Of a stretch of DNA of 64,000 bases, positions 12,005-22,800 are shown in pieces. This DNA comes from Globisporangium splendens (lineage: Eukaryota > Oomycota > Peronosporomycetes > Pythiales > Pythiaceae): assembly GCA_006386115.1 (NCBI GenBank), contig VFIW01000002.1, positions 124,001-188,000 on the forward strand, in the 5' to 3' direction. The first letter of the stretch is position 1; each line of letters begins with the position of its first letter. The position numbers and the translations under genes were made by a program. The notes beneath the pieces were generated by a model. It did not search any database and had not been told where the DNA came from. It saw only the letters and a list, made by a program, of their open reading frames with translations.

Positions 12005-12387
12005 CTTGGCTTTTTGCTCTTCCCGATTGAAGAGAAGCAAGGAACAGGCGTCGCACTTAAGCGAGGTGCATCTCAAGCTGTTGCGCGAAGGTGACGCAAT
12101 GTGTGTTTGTGCAAATGTTGTTTGTGTGTTTTGCACAGACTGTTCTTTGATGGTGTGTCTTCTGTTTGTGTCGGAGCTTTTTCTTGTGGGATCGACACGC
12201 GCAGTATACAAAACCCAAGATGTTTTGGCGTGATGATTCAGGACTGGGGCGTGATGCAACTGCAAACTGAGCGCGTTCCGTGTGAATTCGCGCAACCTTC
12301 TCGCAACCTCTCCATCAACAGAACTGCTCACGCGTCCCCATTTGCGCTTTTCTGACTATCCGTGCGCAAGACACCCATTCGTCCAAG
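12005..12387. promoter_or_regulatory. bidirectional promoter region, Afi1-type gene / trpE
   Basis: A 383-bp spacer between two start codons on opposite strands. It is the only space available for both promoters. A pyrimidine-rich CCCCATTTGCGCTTTT at about 12337-12352 resembles an oomycete initiator (CATT followed by a T-rich flank), 35-50 bp before the trpE ATG. Confidence 0.5.
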
Positions 12388-13908
12388 ATGCCGTTTGAAC
12401 CGCGTCTCGACCGCATCCAGCAGCTGCAGCAGCTCCCCGAGAACGCGCAGAAGAGCCTCGTGCCCGTGTACCTCGATGCCGTCGCCGACCTCGACACGCC
12501 CGTGAGCGTGCTGCTCAAACTGCGCGAGGGCAACCCGCACTCGTTCCTCTTCGAGTCGGTGTCGCCGGGCGAGAAAATCGCGCGCTACTCGTTCATCGGC
12601 AGCGGACCGCTCAAGGTCGTGGCCACGGGCGAGGGACTCGATTTTGAAGGCGACCCGCTGGTGAACTTGGAGAAGGAGATGAAGCAGTTTCGCACGATCG
12701 AGCTCCCGGAGCTGTCGGTGCCCATGACCGGTGGCGCCGTCGGATATTGCAGTTTCGACGCGATCCGCCACTTTGAGCCACGTCTTGCGCCGTACATTGA
12801 GAAGCAACGCGATGTGCTCAAGGTCCCAGAGAGTATTTACATGTTTTTCGACACGGTCGTGATCTTTGACCATGTGTTCCACTCGCTCAAGATTGTGTCC
12901 CATGCGCGATTGGACACGGACAACTTGGAGCAAGCATACGAAGAAGCCAAGCAGAAGATCCTCAAGGTGCGCGATGCGTTGGAAAAGCCATTGGCTCGTT
13001 CGTCGAGTGGCTCGCACGCGAATGCCTCTACTAACACCAAGAAGATTGATCTGGAGGCGTGCTCGAATGTTGGCCAAAAGGGGTACGAAGGATTTGTCAC
13101 CAAACTGAAGGAGCACATCGTTGACGGTGATATCTTCCAAGCCGTGCCTTCGCAACGTATTGCCGTGGACTTGCCGAGTCACGTCAAAGCACTGGATCTG
13201 TACCGTCAAATGCGTGCGATCAACCCTTCGCCATACATGTTTTACCTGGAGATGGGCGAAGATTTCCAAGTCGTCGGTGCGTCGCCCGAGATGCTGGTCA
13301 AGGTCGACCACGAACGTATCGTCGAGACTCACCCTATCGCTGGTACGCGCCACCGCGGCAAGACCGACGCTGAAGACGATGCGCTGGCGCAGGATCTGCT
13401 TTCGGACGAAAAGGAACGTGCCGAGCACATCATGCTTGTGGATTTGGGCCGAAACGACGTTGGCCGCGTCGCCAAGCCAGGATCTGTGCGCGTCGACGCG
13501 TTGATGAAGATCGAAAAGTACTCGCACGTGATGCACATTGTGTCGGTCGTGAAGGGTGTGCTGCGTGACGACAAGACGGTGTACGATGCGTACCGCGCCA
13601 TGTTCCCAGCTGGTACGTTGTCCGGAGCGCCAAAGGTGCGTGCAATGGAGCTCATCTGTTCACTCGAAGAAGAGCGACGTGGTGTGTACTCGGGCTCGGT
13701 CGGGTACTTTAGCTTCAGCGGCTCGCTGGACACTGCGATCGCGATCCGCACGATCGTCGTCAAGGACAAGAAGGTGTACGGTCAGGCCGGCGGCGGCATC
13801 GTGTACGACTCGGACCCGTACGCCGAGTACATGGAGACCGTGAACAAGTTGGGCTCGGCGATCCGCACCATTGAGAAATGCTCGACGCACTTGGCAAACG
13901 TCCAATAG
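12388..13908 (+). CDS. trpE: anthranilate synthase component I
   Basis: Single exon, 506 residues, the usual length. It makes anthranilate from chorismate with ammonia supplied by a glutamine amidotransferase partner, which is not in this window. The N-terminal domain carries the feedback-site element SFLFESVSPGEKIARYSFIG. The catalytic C-terminal domain shows FQAVPSQR, NPSPYMFYLE, GASPEMLVK, ETHPIAGTRHRGK, LVDLGRNDVGRV, FPAGTLSGAPKVRAM and GQAGGGIVYDSDP, all hallmark chorismate-binding motifs. No targeting peptide is obvious, so a cytosolic location is likely. The codon pattern is like its neighbours and the frame is clean. Confidence 0.98.
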   Translation: MPFEPRLDRIQQLQQLPENAQKSLVPVYLDAVADLDTPVSVLLKLREGNPHSFLFESVSPGEKIARYSFIGSGPLKVVATGEGLDFEGDPLVNLEKEMKQFRTIELPELSVPMTGGAVGYCSFDAIRHFEPRLAPYIEKQRDVLKVPESIYMFFDTVVIFDHVFHSLKIVSHARLDTDNLEQAYEEAKQKILKVRDALEKPLARSSSGSHANASTNTKKIDLEACSNVGQKGYEGFVTKLKEHIVDGDIFQAVPSQRIAVDLPSHVKALDLYRQMRAINPSPYMFYLEMGEDFQVVGASPEMLVKVDHERIVETHPIAGTRHRGKTDAEDDALAQDLLSDEKERAEHIMLVDLGRNDVGRVAKPGSVRVDALMKIEKYSHVMHIVSVVKGVLRDDKTVYDAYRAMFPAGTLSGAPKVRAMELICSLEEERRGVYSGSVGYFSFSGSLDTAIAIRTIVVKDKKVYGQAGGGIVYDSDPYAEYMETVNKLGSAIRTIEKCSTHLANVQ

Positions 13909-14482
13909 AGAGCAGCTTTGTGAAGTCGACAATTGAGAAGAAGATCTGAATGGAGTCAACAAACCCAAACTGCTTGGCGTTTGCTCAGTGTGTCTACTTC
14001 GTTGTGATTATGCCTGCCATAGTCACTATTCACATGTTACTTTATCAAGGGTTGACTCTCCCTTTAGATGTATTGACAAGCGACAGCACAGTTAATGACA
14101 GGGGGTTCTTCCACCGAGAGATCCTAGGTGTTCAGACTGCACCGTATTCGACAGATTGATTCAATATGAAGTGCTCGCGATGAAAATGCGGAAATCCGCA
14201 TGCACCAAATGTGCGGCGCCCTCACTTGCACCTGCAAGTGCTCGCAGAAGCATGCCACCGAGAGCGGCGGTGCCTGAACGGCTGCACCAAAGGCAAAGCC
14301 CTTCTTCCAGGGAGACGACAAACGAGCCATGCCGACGTGATTTGACCACTCGGAGCACCTAACGGGGTCGACAGAAGTATCATCCAGTGTCCGCTAACAC
14401 AGCGCTTACTGTGTATGCCACAGTGGCGCACATAACACCGTCGTGTCTAGTGCATTTTTCCAATCACACGGATCGTATTCAG
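13909..14482. other. intergenic
   Basis: 3' flank of trpE. No supported gene. Confidence 0.55.
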
Positions 14483-14829
14483 ATGGATCTCGTGAACGAT
14501 GGGAAGAAGCGCCAGCGGCAGTCTCAAGAACACCAGGTAAACCACACCTCAAATGAGTTCGCATGAATCAGCACTCGCATCGAAGGCTACCTTGGCTAGC
14601 GCTGATCCGATTAATTCTCGTTATTTTCATCGTTAGTGGCATCAATCGTCAGTGTATATTTGCTGAAGAGAGGCGCATGTTACATGCCCGCGAGCACATC
14701 GCCCAGCTAATCGATGGTCTTTTTGCGCATGTGGAAGAAACGATAAGGTCGCGAAGAAAGACGCTATCACCGTCTCTACCGCTAAAGTCCCATGATCAAG
14801 ATCCAAGACCCAAAGAAAACACCGAGTGA
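14483..14829 (+). CDS. doubtful small hypothetical gene
   Basis: A possible two-exon gene. Exon 1 is 14483-14536 (MDLVNDGKKRQRQSQEHQ) with a GTAAAC donor. Exon 2 is 14653-14829, an in-phase helical stretch (HAREHIAQLIDGLFAHVEET) ending with TGA. A perfect GTGAGT lies at 14826, and a coding-like run (VAQLNKMQAGMQTDFSLSPV, stop at 14950) follows. Joining it in phase would need a 25-nt intron, far below the other introns here. The gene may be longer, broken, or not real. No family recognised. Confidence 0.3.
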
Positions 14830-15496
14830 GTGTGACTCACTTGGACTGAGAAAAATCACACCCACGGCAAACGGTACGCGTATGCAGGTCGCTCAGCTCA
14901 ACAAGATGCAAGCGGGCATGCAGACTGACTTTTCGTTGTCGCCCGTCTAGGACGCAGTGTCATCGTCTTCAAATGGTCGAAGTCATGCACGCGCGATGGA
15001 AATAATGATTCCGCTTGCTGCAAACGTCGTGCACATTTGGTCGTTGCTGCGTACAATTCGTGACTGTGTACGGCAGCGCACTGGTTTCAGTGTACGCACA
15101 CTTTTCGTGTGTGTGTGTGTTGTCGGCACGTTCTTGAGCGTCACGCCTCGAGCTCTCTTCGTTTCATTATGAGCATACTGAGTTCAAGTCACCCTGTTCT
15201 CCCCATCCCCGCGCCTCACCAGTTTCCACACCCACACCCGCCTCCCTTCCGCCATTTTGGATTTCACCTGCACTCGCGCACAGCTGGTTTTTTTTGTGGG
15301 TTGGTGCGGGTTTTGGCAAGTTTCCGAACCCACCCGCCCGTCCGAATTGTGCGACCCACCAACACACACAAAAGCAACAAAGCGTGGGGTTGGGGACTTG
15401 ACGACGCGTGAATAACAAACAGTTTCACACTTGGAGACCCGCCCCCTCCTCAAGCACAAGCAAAACACCTGCACAAGCCCACCTCCACTTTTGGAC
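14830..15496. other. intergenic / promoter of the AT-hook gene
   Basis: Contains a short GT repeat near 15107-15121 and a CT/CA-rich stretch at 15180-15260 upstream of the next gene. No separate gene supported. Confidence 0.5.
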
Positions 15497-18400
15497 ATGG
15501 CGCGGGACGAGCAGCACGAAGCCCCGCGTCGCGGACGCCCCAAGCGCACGTCAGCGAACGTGCATGGACCGCCCAGCAGTATGCCGGTCGGGGTCGCTGC
15601 GCCGCCACCGCCGCATCAGCCAAATCCCAAGAGCCGCATGGAGATGATGCTCGCAGCTGTCACGACGGCCGAAGCTGCAGCCGCTGCGCACCAGTATCCT
15701 GCGGTGCCGCAATCGGCGTCCGTTCCACAGTACGCTCCGCCATCGCAATTCCAACAAGCGCCGCCGTCGCAAGTGTACCACTCGTATCAGGTGTACCAAC
15801 CGCAGCAAGCGTACCAGCAACAACCGCAGCAGCAGCAACCAGAGTCAGCGTACTACCACCAGCAGTCACAGCAGCAACCGCCAGCGCAGCAACAGAGCTC
15901 TTCATCCGACAAGGTGAAGCGGAAACGCGTCAAGAAAGCCCGTAACGACATCAGCGAATGGACTGCCGCTCCGCAGTCGCAAGTGACACCGGCATCCACT
16001 GAGACCCACCATAACGACATGAGCATCGGCAGCTTAATGACAGCGCCGCACAGCATCAGCAGCTTGACGACGACGATGGGAGGCGACCATACAGCGCCCC
16101 CGCCACCGACATTCCCGATGCCCGTAGCCGCATCGTCTGGGCTTCACGTCCGTGCGCCTGCGGCAGCAACGTCATTGTCGTCGATTTTGTCGTCATCTCC
16201 TGCAGGCGCGACGTCGGTGTTTGAAGCTACGCCGACGATCATTCAAAGCTTTGCCGAGACCGAACGTCAGCGGGCACGTGCAACCACTGCGACAGCTAGC
16301 AGTAATATGAACATCATCATGCTGACGAACAGCGGCAACAACTACAGCAATGGGAAAGAAGCGAGCGTCAATAGCAACAGCCATCGCAGTGGGAAACACG
16401 ACGTAGAACGTGGTGCAGCAGTTGGGACGTCTGGACGGAGCAATAGCGCCAGCCACACACAGTCAGTCTTAGAGTTATTCTTTCCCGATGCTGCTGGTGC
16501 TGCTGCAATGACGACCTCAACGACTGCAAATGGAGGAAGCCGAGACTCAACCAAGTCGCTCAAGCGGAAACGACGTGCCGTCGACTCAAGCTCCACCAGC
16601 AGTAGCCGATCTAATCGACGTGTGCACGAAGACACAGTGCTTGGCGCCAATGGCAGGTGGGAGGATATGTTGCGTTTTGGCGTCGATGCCGCCAAGCTGA
16701 TCCCTCAGGGTCTTGTCGATCGCGTTGACGCTAAGATGAGCACAGCATTTATCAGCAAGTTGATTCGAAGTCACGTTGCGAATTGGATCCAGAAATCTGG
16801 CTTCGGCAACAACTTTGTATCTGAAGTCACGACCCTACTGACCGCGTATTACCCGTGCAATTACCCGACGATCCTGGACGAAGTGGTCGCTTCCTTTCTG
16901 TTTAAACGCCCTGAGGTAAGTCTCTGTATGATTGCATCGTGGAATGCTCTGCTTTTTCTTCATCTTGGTCGCATCATACTCACATTTCCCGCTGTGTCTC
17001 GATGTTAGTTTGCAGATTTGCTCTTGAAGCCCATGATTGAAAAACTACAGAAGTTTGGCGAGTCGGCAACAGGCGCAAAATATCCAGTGGTAGACGCCTT
17101 TGCAAGAGCGTGCTGCTTTGACGGTGCGGGTGGAATATCGGAGCTTTCACGACATAGCTTTGCGTGTGAGATCCTGCTGCAATGTCTCGTGGAACGAAAT
17201 ACTGAAAAGTTCATTCTCAGCTCAAGCATTGCAGCATGTGCTGTGAATTGCAGCGACGCGGTGTTGGAGAAATTGTGGCGTGAGATCCTGGAAGCATGGA
17301 TTCTAGACTCAGATGAGTTTGACGTTGTGAAGAATCGATTGCCGAAACACGGTGCTGCCCACTGGAACATCGTGGACCCAATCCAACAAGCATATGAACT
17401 CCTGCATGAAGAGAAACTTCGCCTCCGTGGGAGCAGCAGTACGGACGCGCCGGACGGAGGATGCCGTTTGTCAGCTGCTTTCGTTCGCGTGGTCTTGCTC
17501 GATGCAAGGTTCAAGGATGAATCGGTGATTGTATCATCAGCAATCATGCAGCAAGCACTGGAATTGTTCTTTGGACATGGAAGTGTTTTTGAGAGCTCTG
17601 CGTTGCTATTGGATCGGGTTAGAGACCTCGCTGATGATAGTGGCAAAGAGTTTGCTCATTTACTGAGGTTCCTTGTAAATTCCACCGCAAAATTGAGCTT
17701 AAAAAAGACCAATTGGTTTGTACGGCATGTGCTGCGCTTCCTCTTGTCCGATGAGCACAGCATGGAAGGTCGCCACCAATTGCTCTTGGAGGTAGTGGCG
17801 CACTACATGCCGCTGCTGCTGGGAAGTGCTGAGGACGATGAGTTGAAGAGCCAAGGATTATCAAGCAAAGCCGACGAGAAGACAAGGAAGAACCCAGAAA
17901 ATGGAGATGCGTCGCCGAAGAAAGTAAAGACGAGCAAGAATCTTGGCGCTACACAACTCGCCTGGGACTTGAGTCACGTGGAGAAGCACAGTGTCAGCAA
18001 CGTTCTCGAGCGACTGGAGACCTTACTTGACACCTTGGACACACTGCACCACAACCACGTCGCCATGTTTTTCGAAACGTGGACTGCTGCATGGTCTTCA
18101 ACATCCGACAAAACTGGAAGCGTCCCGTGGAGCTACGTGTACGCGATTATCCTTGCTGCTGTGAATGAGTCTAGTGAGTCCAAATACTCGACGTGGCTGA
18201 TGAAGTCATTTCATCAGCTTGTTGCGCGAACATGCCGAAGTTACTTCAGTGTACTGGCTGCGTCAAATGGTGCTGCTGCGGTTGTTATCCACCGGTTCAC
18301 GAAGATTCTGTATTTATTGCTGGCGTCGCCGCACGAGTTTGCAAAATCGTTGCTACATGATGCCGTTGATGCACTTTGTTCGTCGAAGAACGAGTCTTTT

Positions 18401-19576
18401 TCCAGCGGATCAGTTTTTAAGAACGCGGTAATGGTACACTTCGGAGAGCAAGGAGCACGCGATGAAGTATGGAGGAGAGCAGACTCGCCGATGAACGGGA
18501 AGCAAACTGCTATTATTGAGGATGGTGCAGCAAGTAGCAGTGCATTCACGCACAGCGATGCCGCATTTCAAGTTCTGGCGTCACTTTCCGACTTGGCGTC
18601 CCGACGTGATGATACGGGCAAGTTTGTGCGTGTCCAGCTCTCGTGTCGACAAATCGTGCGGTTGCTGTCAGACTTGTTGCACAAATTTGTCACGAGCCGC
18701 GTGAAGATACAGAAACTGATCGATACCATTGACGCCGTCGTGGCTAAACTAGACAAGTCTGCGGTGACAAAAGAGTGGACGCGACAGCATGTCGTGGAGC
18801 AGATGATTGAGTGCGCTTATCGTGTGGAGACGCCACGGATTATGGATCGTCTTGCTGGGCTGGTGCACAGGATAACGCGGACAACGGATGGTACAGGACA
18901 CGGACGTGATGCGACATTGCTGTGGGGAATCGTACGGCAATGCACTAACGTTTGTTGTGGGTGCGTTCGTGTGAATCGTGAGCCAAACGCTCACCGTGCG
19001 AAATCAGCTCATTTCCACCTATCTGTGACAGGATCGTTTGCCGAGTTGGTGAAAGGAATGCTTCTTGCGACCCCGAGTGCGGCGAGCGACGTGGGCGTAT
19101 TCATTGAACAGCAGCTTTGGTCCTGCCGTTCGAAAGACGAGCGCATGAACTTGTTTCTGTTGGTACTGCTGCAAAAAGTGGCGCCCGTCGAGCGTCCACC
19201 TCGGAGCTACCTCACGGCGATTCAACTTGCAGTCTTTTCCATTGGTACGACGACACAAGACCACACCCGCATCATGCAGTTGCAGCTATTAAAGGCGCTT
19301 TGCGCTCGCGTGGCCGCGCTTCGACACTTCGACAAGAATATGGTCTCCAAGAATGTGGCTCTCACAGAGGAGTGCCGAGCATGCGAGGAGTTGGTGTGCA
19401 ATCCACGTTTACAATCTGATTTGCAGAGAATCGTGGCATCGTCGGCGATTACTCCTGGTGCCAGTGGCGCGTGCACAAGTAGCCGAGTTTCGATCGTGCT
19501 CGCAGAAGGGATCCTCGAGTTTGCAGCTGGGATTGCACGGAGAAGCAAATCTCACACAAGGACTACCGATAGATAG
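15497..19576 (+). CDS. large AT-hook, Gln-rich nuclear protein, function unknown
   Basis: Two exons (15497-16915, 17009-19576) join in phase to 1328 residues. The intron uses GTAAGT and TTAG. The first residues carry a textbook AT-hook (PRRGRPKRTS), followed by about 90 residues rich in Gln, Tyr and Pro, then basic clusters (KVKRKRVKKAR, KSLKRKRRAVD) that look like nuclear signals. From about residue 390 on the protein is alpha-helical with no obvious repeat signature, including ILEAWILDSDEFDVVKNRL and LHKFVTSRVKIQKLIDTID. This could be a helical-repeat scaffold of a chromatin, repair or transcription complex, but I do not recognise the family. I chose ATG 15497. Upstream in-frame sequence has only a TTG. 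Confidence 0.85.
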
Positions 19577-19858
19577 ACGCGGAAAAAAGAATAGACGACT
19601 GAATAGAGAGAAAAGCGAGCGAGTGTCCTGCGCAGGGTATCCAAGTGAAGAAGGAGATATGGCAAAAAGGCAAGTCTTTGTGGTATGGTATGGGTGTTTG
19701 AGCAATCCAATTTGCAGTAGTAAAGCTAGTGGAGACGTGTTTGCCAACAACAAAACGTGTGCACGCTAGGCCGCTGTTAATTCTCCGATATTTTGAGACT
19801 CTGACCAAGGTCGTTGAAAGCTGTTATTCTGCTTGAAGGAAGCCAACCCACTCAGCTG

Positions 19859-22800
19859 TCAAGATCTTGCAGGCTGCTGGTTCTCTGGCACATCCCAGGT
19901 GCAGCTTCGTGTCTCGATGTTGTAGTAAAAACATCGTGCGTTGGGGTTTCGTGTGGCCAAGTCCTCCGTCACGCGCCGCGTCGACCCAATGCGTCCGATT
20001 TCCTGGCAAGCAATGGTACAAGCGAGTGTCATGCGACAAGCAAGGTCTTGCTCGTTCTTTTTCAAGAGAGGATCGGCGGTGTCTATTCGCGCCTGTTCAT
20101 TTTTCTCTTACCTTAGCTCGCCGCAGCGCAATTTTCCCAGGCCCAGCAAAGCGGTAGATCCCATCGGGGGCGCGTTCTCGCTCAAGGCGGCGATAGTTCT
20201 CAAGGATCATCTCGTTTGACGGATCCAAGTCGATCGCGCGCCGATACAGCAACTCCGCCTGTGCAACAAAGGATAAGGTGTTTGGCAGAGTGAGTGACCA
20301 TAGACACGTTCTGAGGAAAAGAGTGGACAAGCACCTTGTCGAATTCATGGCGGATGCACTGCATAAAAACCGCGTAATTGCCGAGCGCATTGACATCTCT
20401 CGGATGAAGAAACAGGTTCCAGCAAAAACAGTTGTCTTTCACGCCTTTCAGTGTGTCTTGCAGTTGTGAGTCAAGCGCTCGTGCTCGAGCCAGCAGATGC
20501 AATGCGCGTGACCACGTCTGCTTTAGCGGGTATTGACAGGAATACACGAGAAGCAACGCCAAGCCAGCGAGTGCTTCGACATCGTCTGGGATCAGCTACG
20601 AGGAAAACGACCACATTCAAATATGTCAAGAACAGCGAGTCGTGTAGCAACAAATGCAACATTTTGCCCATACTTTGAGAATGGCTTCGCAGATGACAAG
20701 TGCGCCTTTGCACTGCGTGAAGGACAACCAAACATTCAGTCGCCAACCAAGCGTGATCACAAGATGAAAGCAAAGTGTACAGACCTCATGCTGCATAATG
20801 TGCAGATACCGCTTCATGATCGGCGCCTGATCGAGCGCTTCCAGATCCGTCGGTTTGTAAACACGTTGATGGTATCGCAGCGCCAACGAGAGTTGGCAAA
20901 AGTTTGTTTTCCAGTCGCAGATCCCGATCCACATTGTCCGTCGAAACCATCGCTGAATGTACACCATCGCCTGACACAAAACAAAGTGCATAACCAAACG
21001 ACACAGAAGCACATAAAAATGCCCGTCACCACAACACCGCCCAAAGAAAGCGAGACAAGATTTTTCTCGGCAAACGTACCCTTTCGACATTGAACGCGCT
21101 AAACACGTCGCGAGGCGGATTGAAGAACCGCTTTTTCAACGAAGTAACAGACTCCCTCTCACCATCATCGGAAACTCGAAGCCACTCATCAATCGGATCG
21201 GCGACGTCGCATTCAAGCAAGCTGCGTGGTTTGCCTTTGTAGACCCAGTGATGTGGGGACACCAAGTTCACGTACACGAATCCGCTGCCTGCTGGCCGAT
21301 TGAGTTGCTTCCGGTACGTTGACTACAATTTTTTACACACACACACACGAAAACGCAGCAATCACATTCGCGAGGTTAGACGCTATGAGCACTGTCCCGA
21401 AGAGTGACGCAAGTGCGAAACACGCAATGTTTATTTACCAGTGCGAGCCATCAGCGCACGCGTCGAGCCAACGTGCGCCGCACACGGGTCTGCGCAAACA
21501 CAACGAGTTCCTCTTCATGCGTTCGCCGCAATTGAGCTGCTCGTTGTTCGTTTTCGGCTTGAAGCCGCATTCTCTCGGCCACGACCTCTTCCATGTTGTC
21601 ATACTCGGGAGGTTGCAGCCCATACGCGAGCACGTACCTCACGATATGGCGCACAACGAGCGATTTGTCAATGGGATCTTGCAGAATGTGGTATGCGCGG
21701 AGACGAGCAGCTTCATTCTCGTCGTCTTCTTGTTTCTTACGTGGGTCATCACCTAGATCCACAGCTTCAGATCCGCGTGAAGCTCCTGATGGCAACAGCG
21801 TCATGCTGCGATAGCGAGAGAATTGGAGTATCTGGAAAGCGAACGCAATCGATAAATCCCATCGCGTGTGCATGGACGTTCTGGGGTTGTACACGATTAA
21901 TTTGAGAACGTCGTATCCGCTACTTTGCAGCATTTTCACGACATAAAGCGAGCCGCGATGGGAATCAAGAATAGTGTCAGTGACGGCTACGACGCCACGG
22001 AAGACGAGCTGCACATCAAGAAGTAAAGAAGCAGATACAAAGTCGTCATTGAGTCAGCGATGTCCACACAACAATAACGAGATCAAAAGTGAGTCACCTT
22101 TCCGAGCGAAGTGTAGATAGGATTCTTGTAGTACTTGACGTGTTCACCATCGACGTCTCGTCGCAACGATGTCGAAATTCGTGGCCAGGAGTGGCGCACG
22201 TGCAGATACACTCGCTGGACCAAGGCAGAAAGCAATTCACTCGTGGCTGCCGTTAACCTTTGCAGCAACTCTAGGTCCTCCAACACTTTGTCACCCAGAC
22301 CACGACCACTGTCACTTAGCCGTAGGTCTCGTGGTTGATTTCGCTCCACGTCTTCTTGTTGACGAAGAAAACGCGTGATAAGGCTGTGTGGGATGCGTAC
22401 AGCGCGCTGCCAGCACACGATCGCTTCAAAGATCTCGAGTTCGTAGAACAACTCAGTCGAGGAAGAGATGCCACTGCTACTGATATCGTCGTCGTGTTTG
22501 TTGTCTTCGAGGCACTTTGACGTCAATATTGGTTTCTCAATTTGTTGCTCAGCGACGGCGACACTCATCGTATCGCCACGATACAAAGTAAACCGAAGAC
22601 GCCGCGTTTCGAGCTCATAAATATGTTCGCAGATCCGCCGCTTGCGTTTGGTCCAAATGCGCTCACGACGAGCTACCCACATGGCGTTGGTTTTTTTCCA
22701 CTCGCGCAACACACGGAGCCGCTGTCGCATCCACTTGACGATGCGGACGCGCATGACCTCGACAAACGCAGCGCGTTGAGCTCGCAGACAACGCAATTGG

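Noticed and set aside
12328..13536. 402-codon open frame on the minus strand
   Set aside because: It is antisense to trpE, rich in Arg/His/Val with no domain. GC-biased codons of trpE create it.
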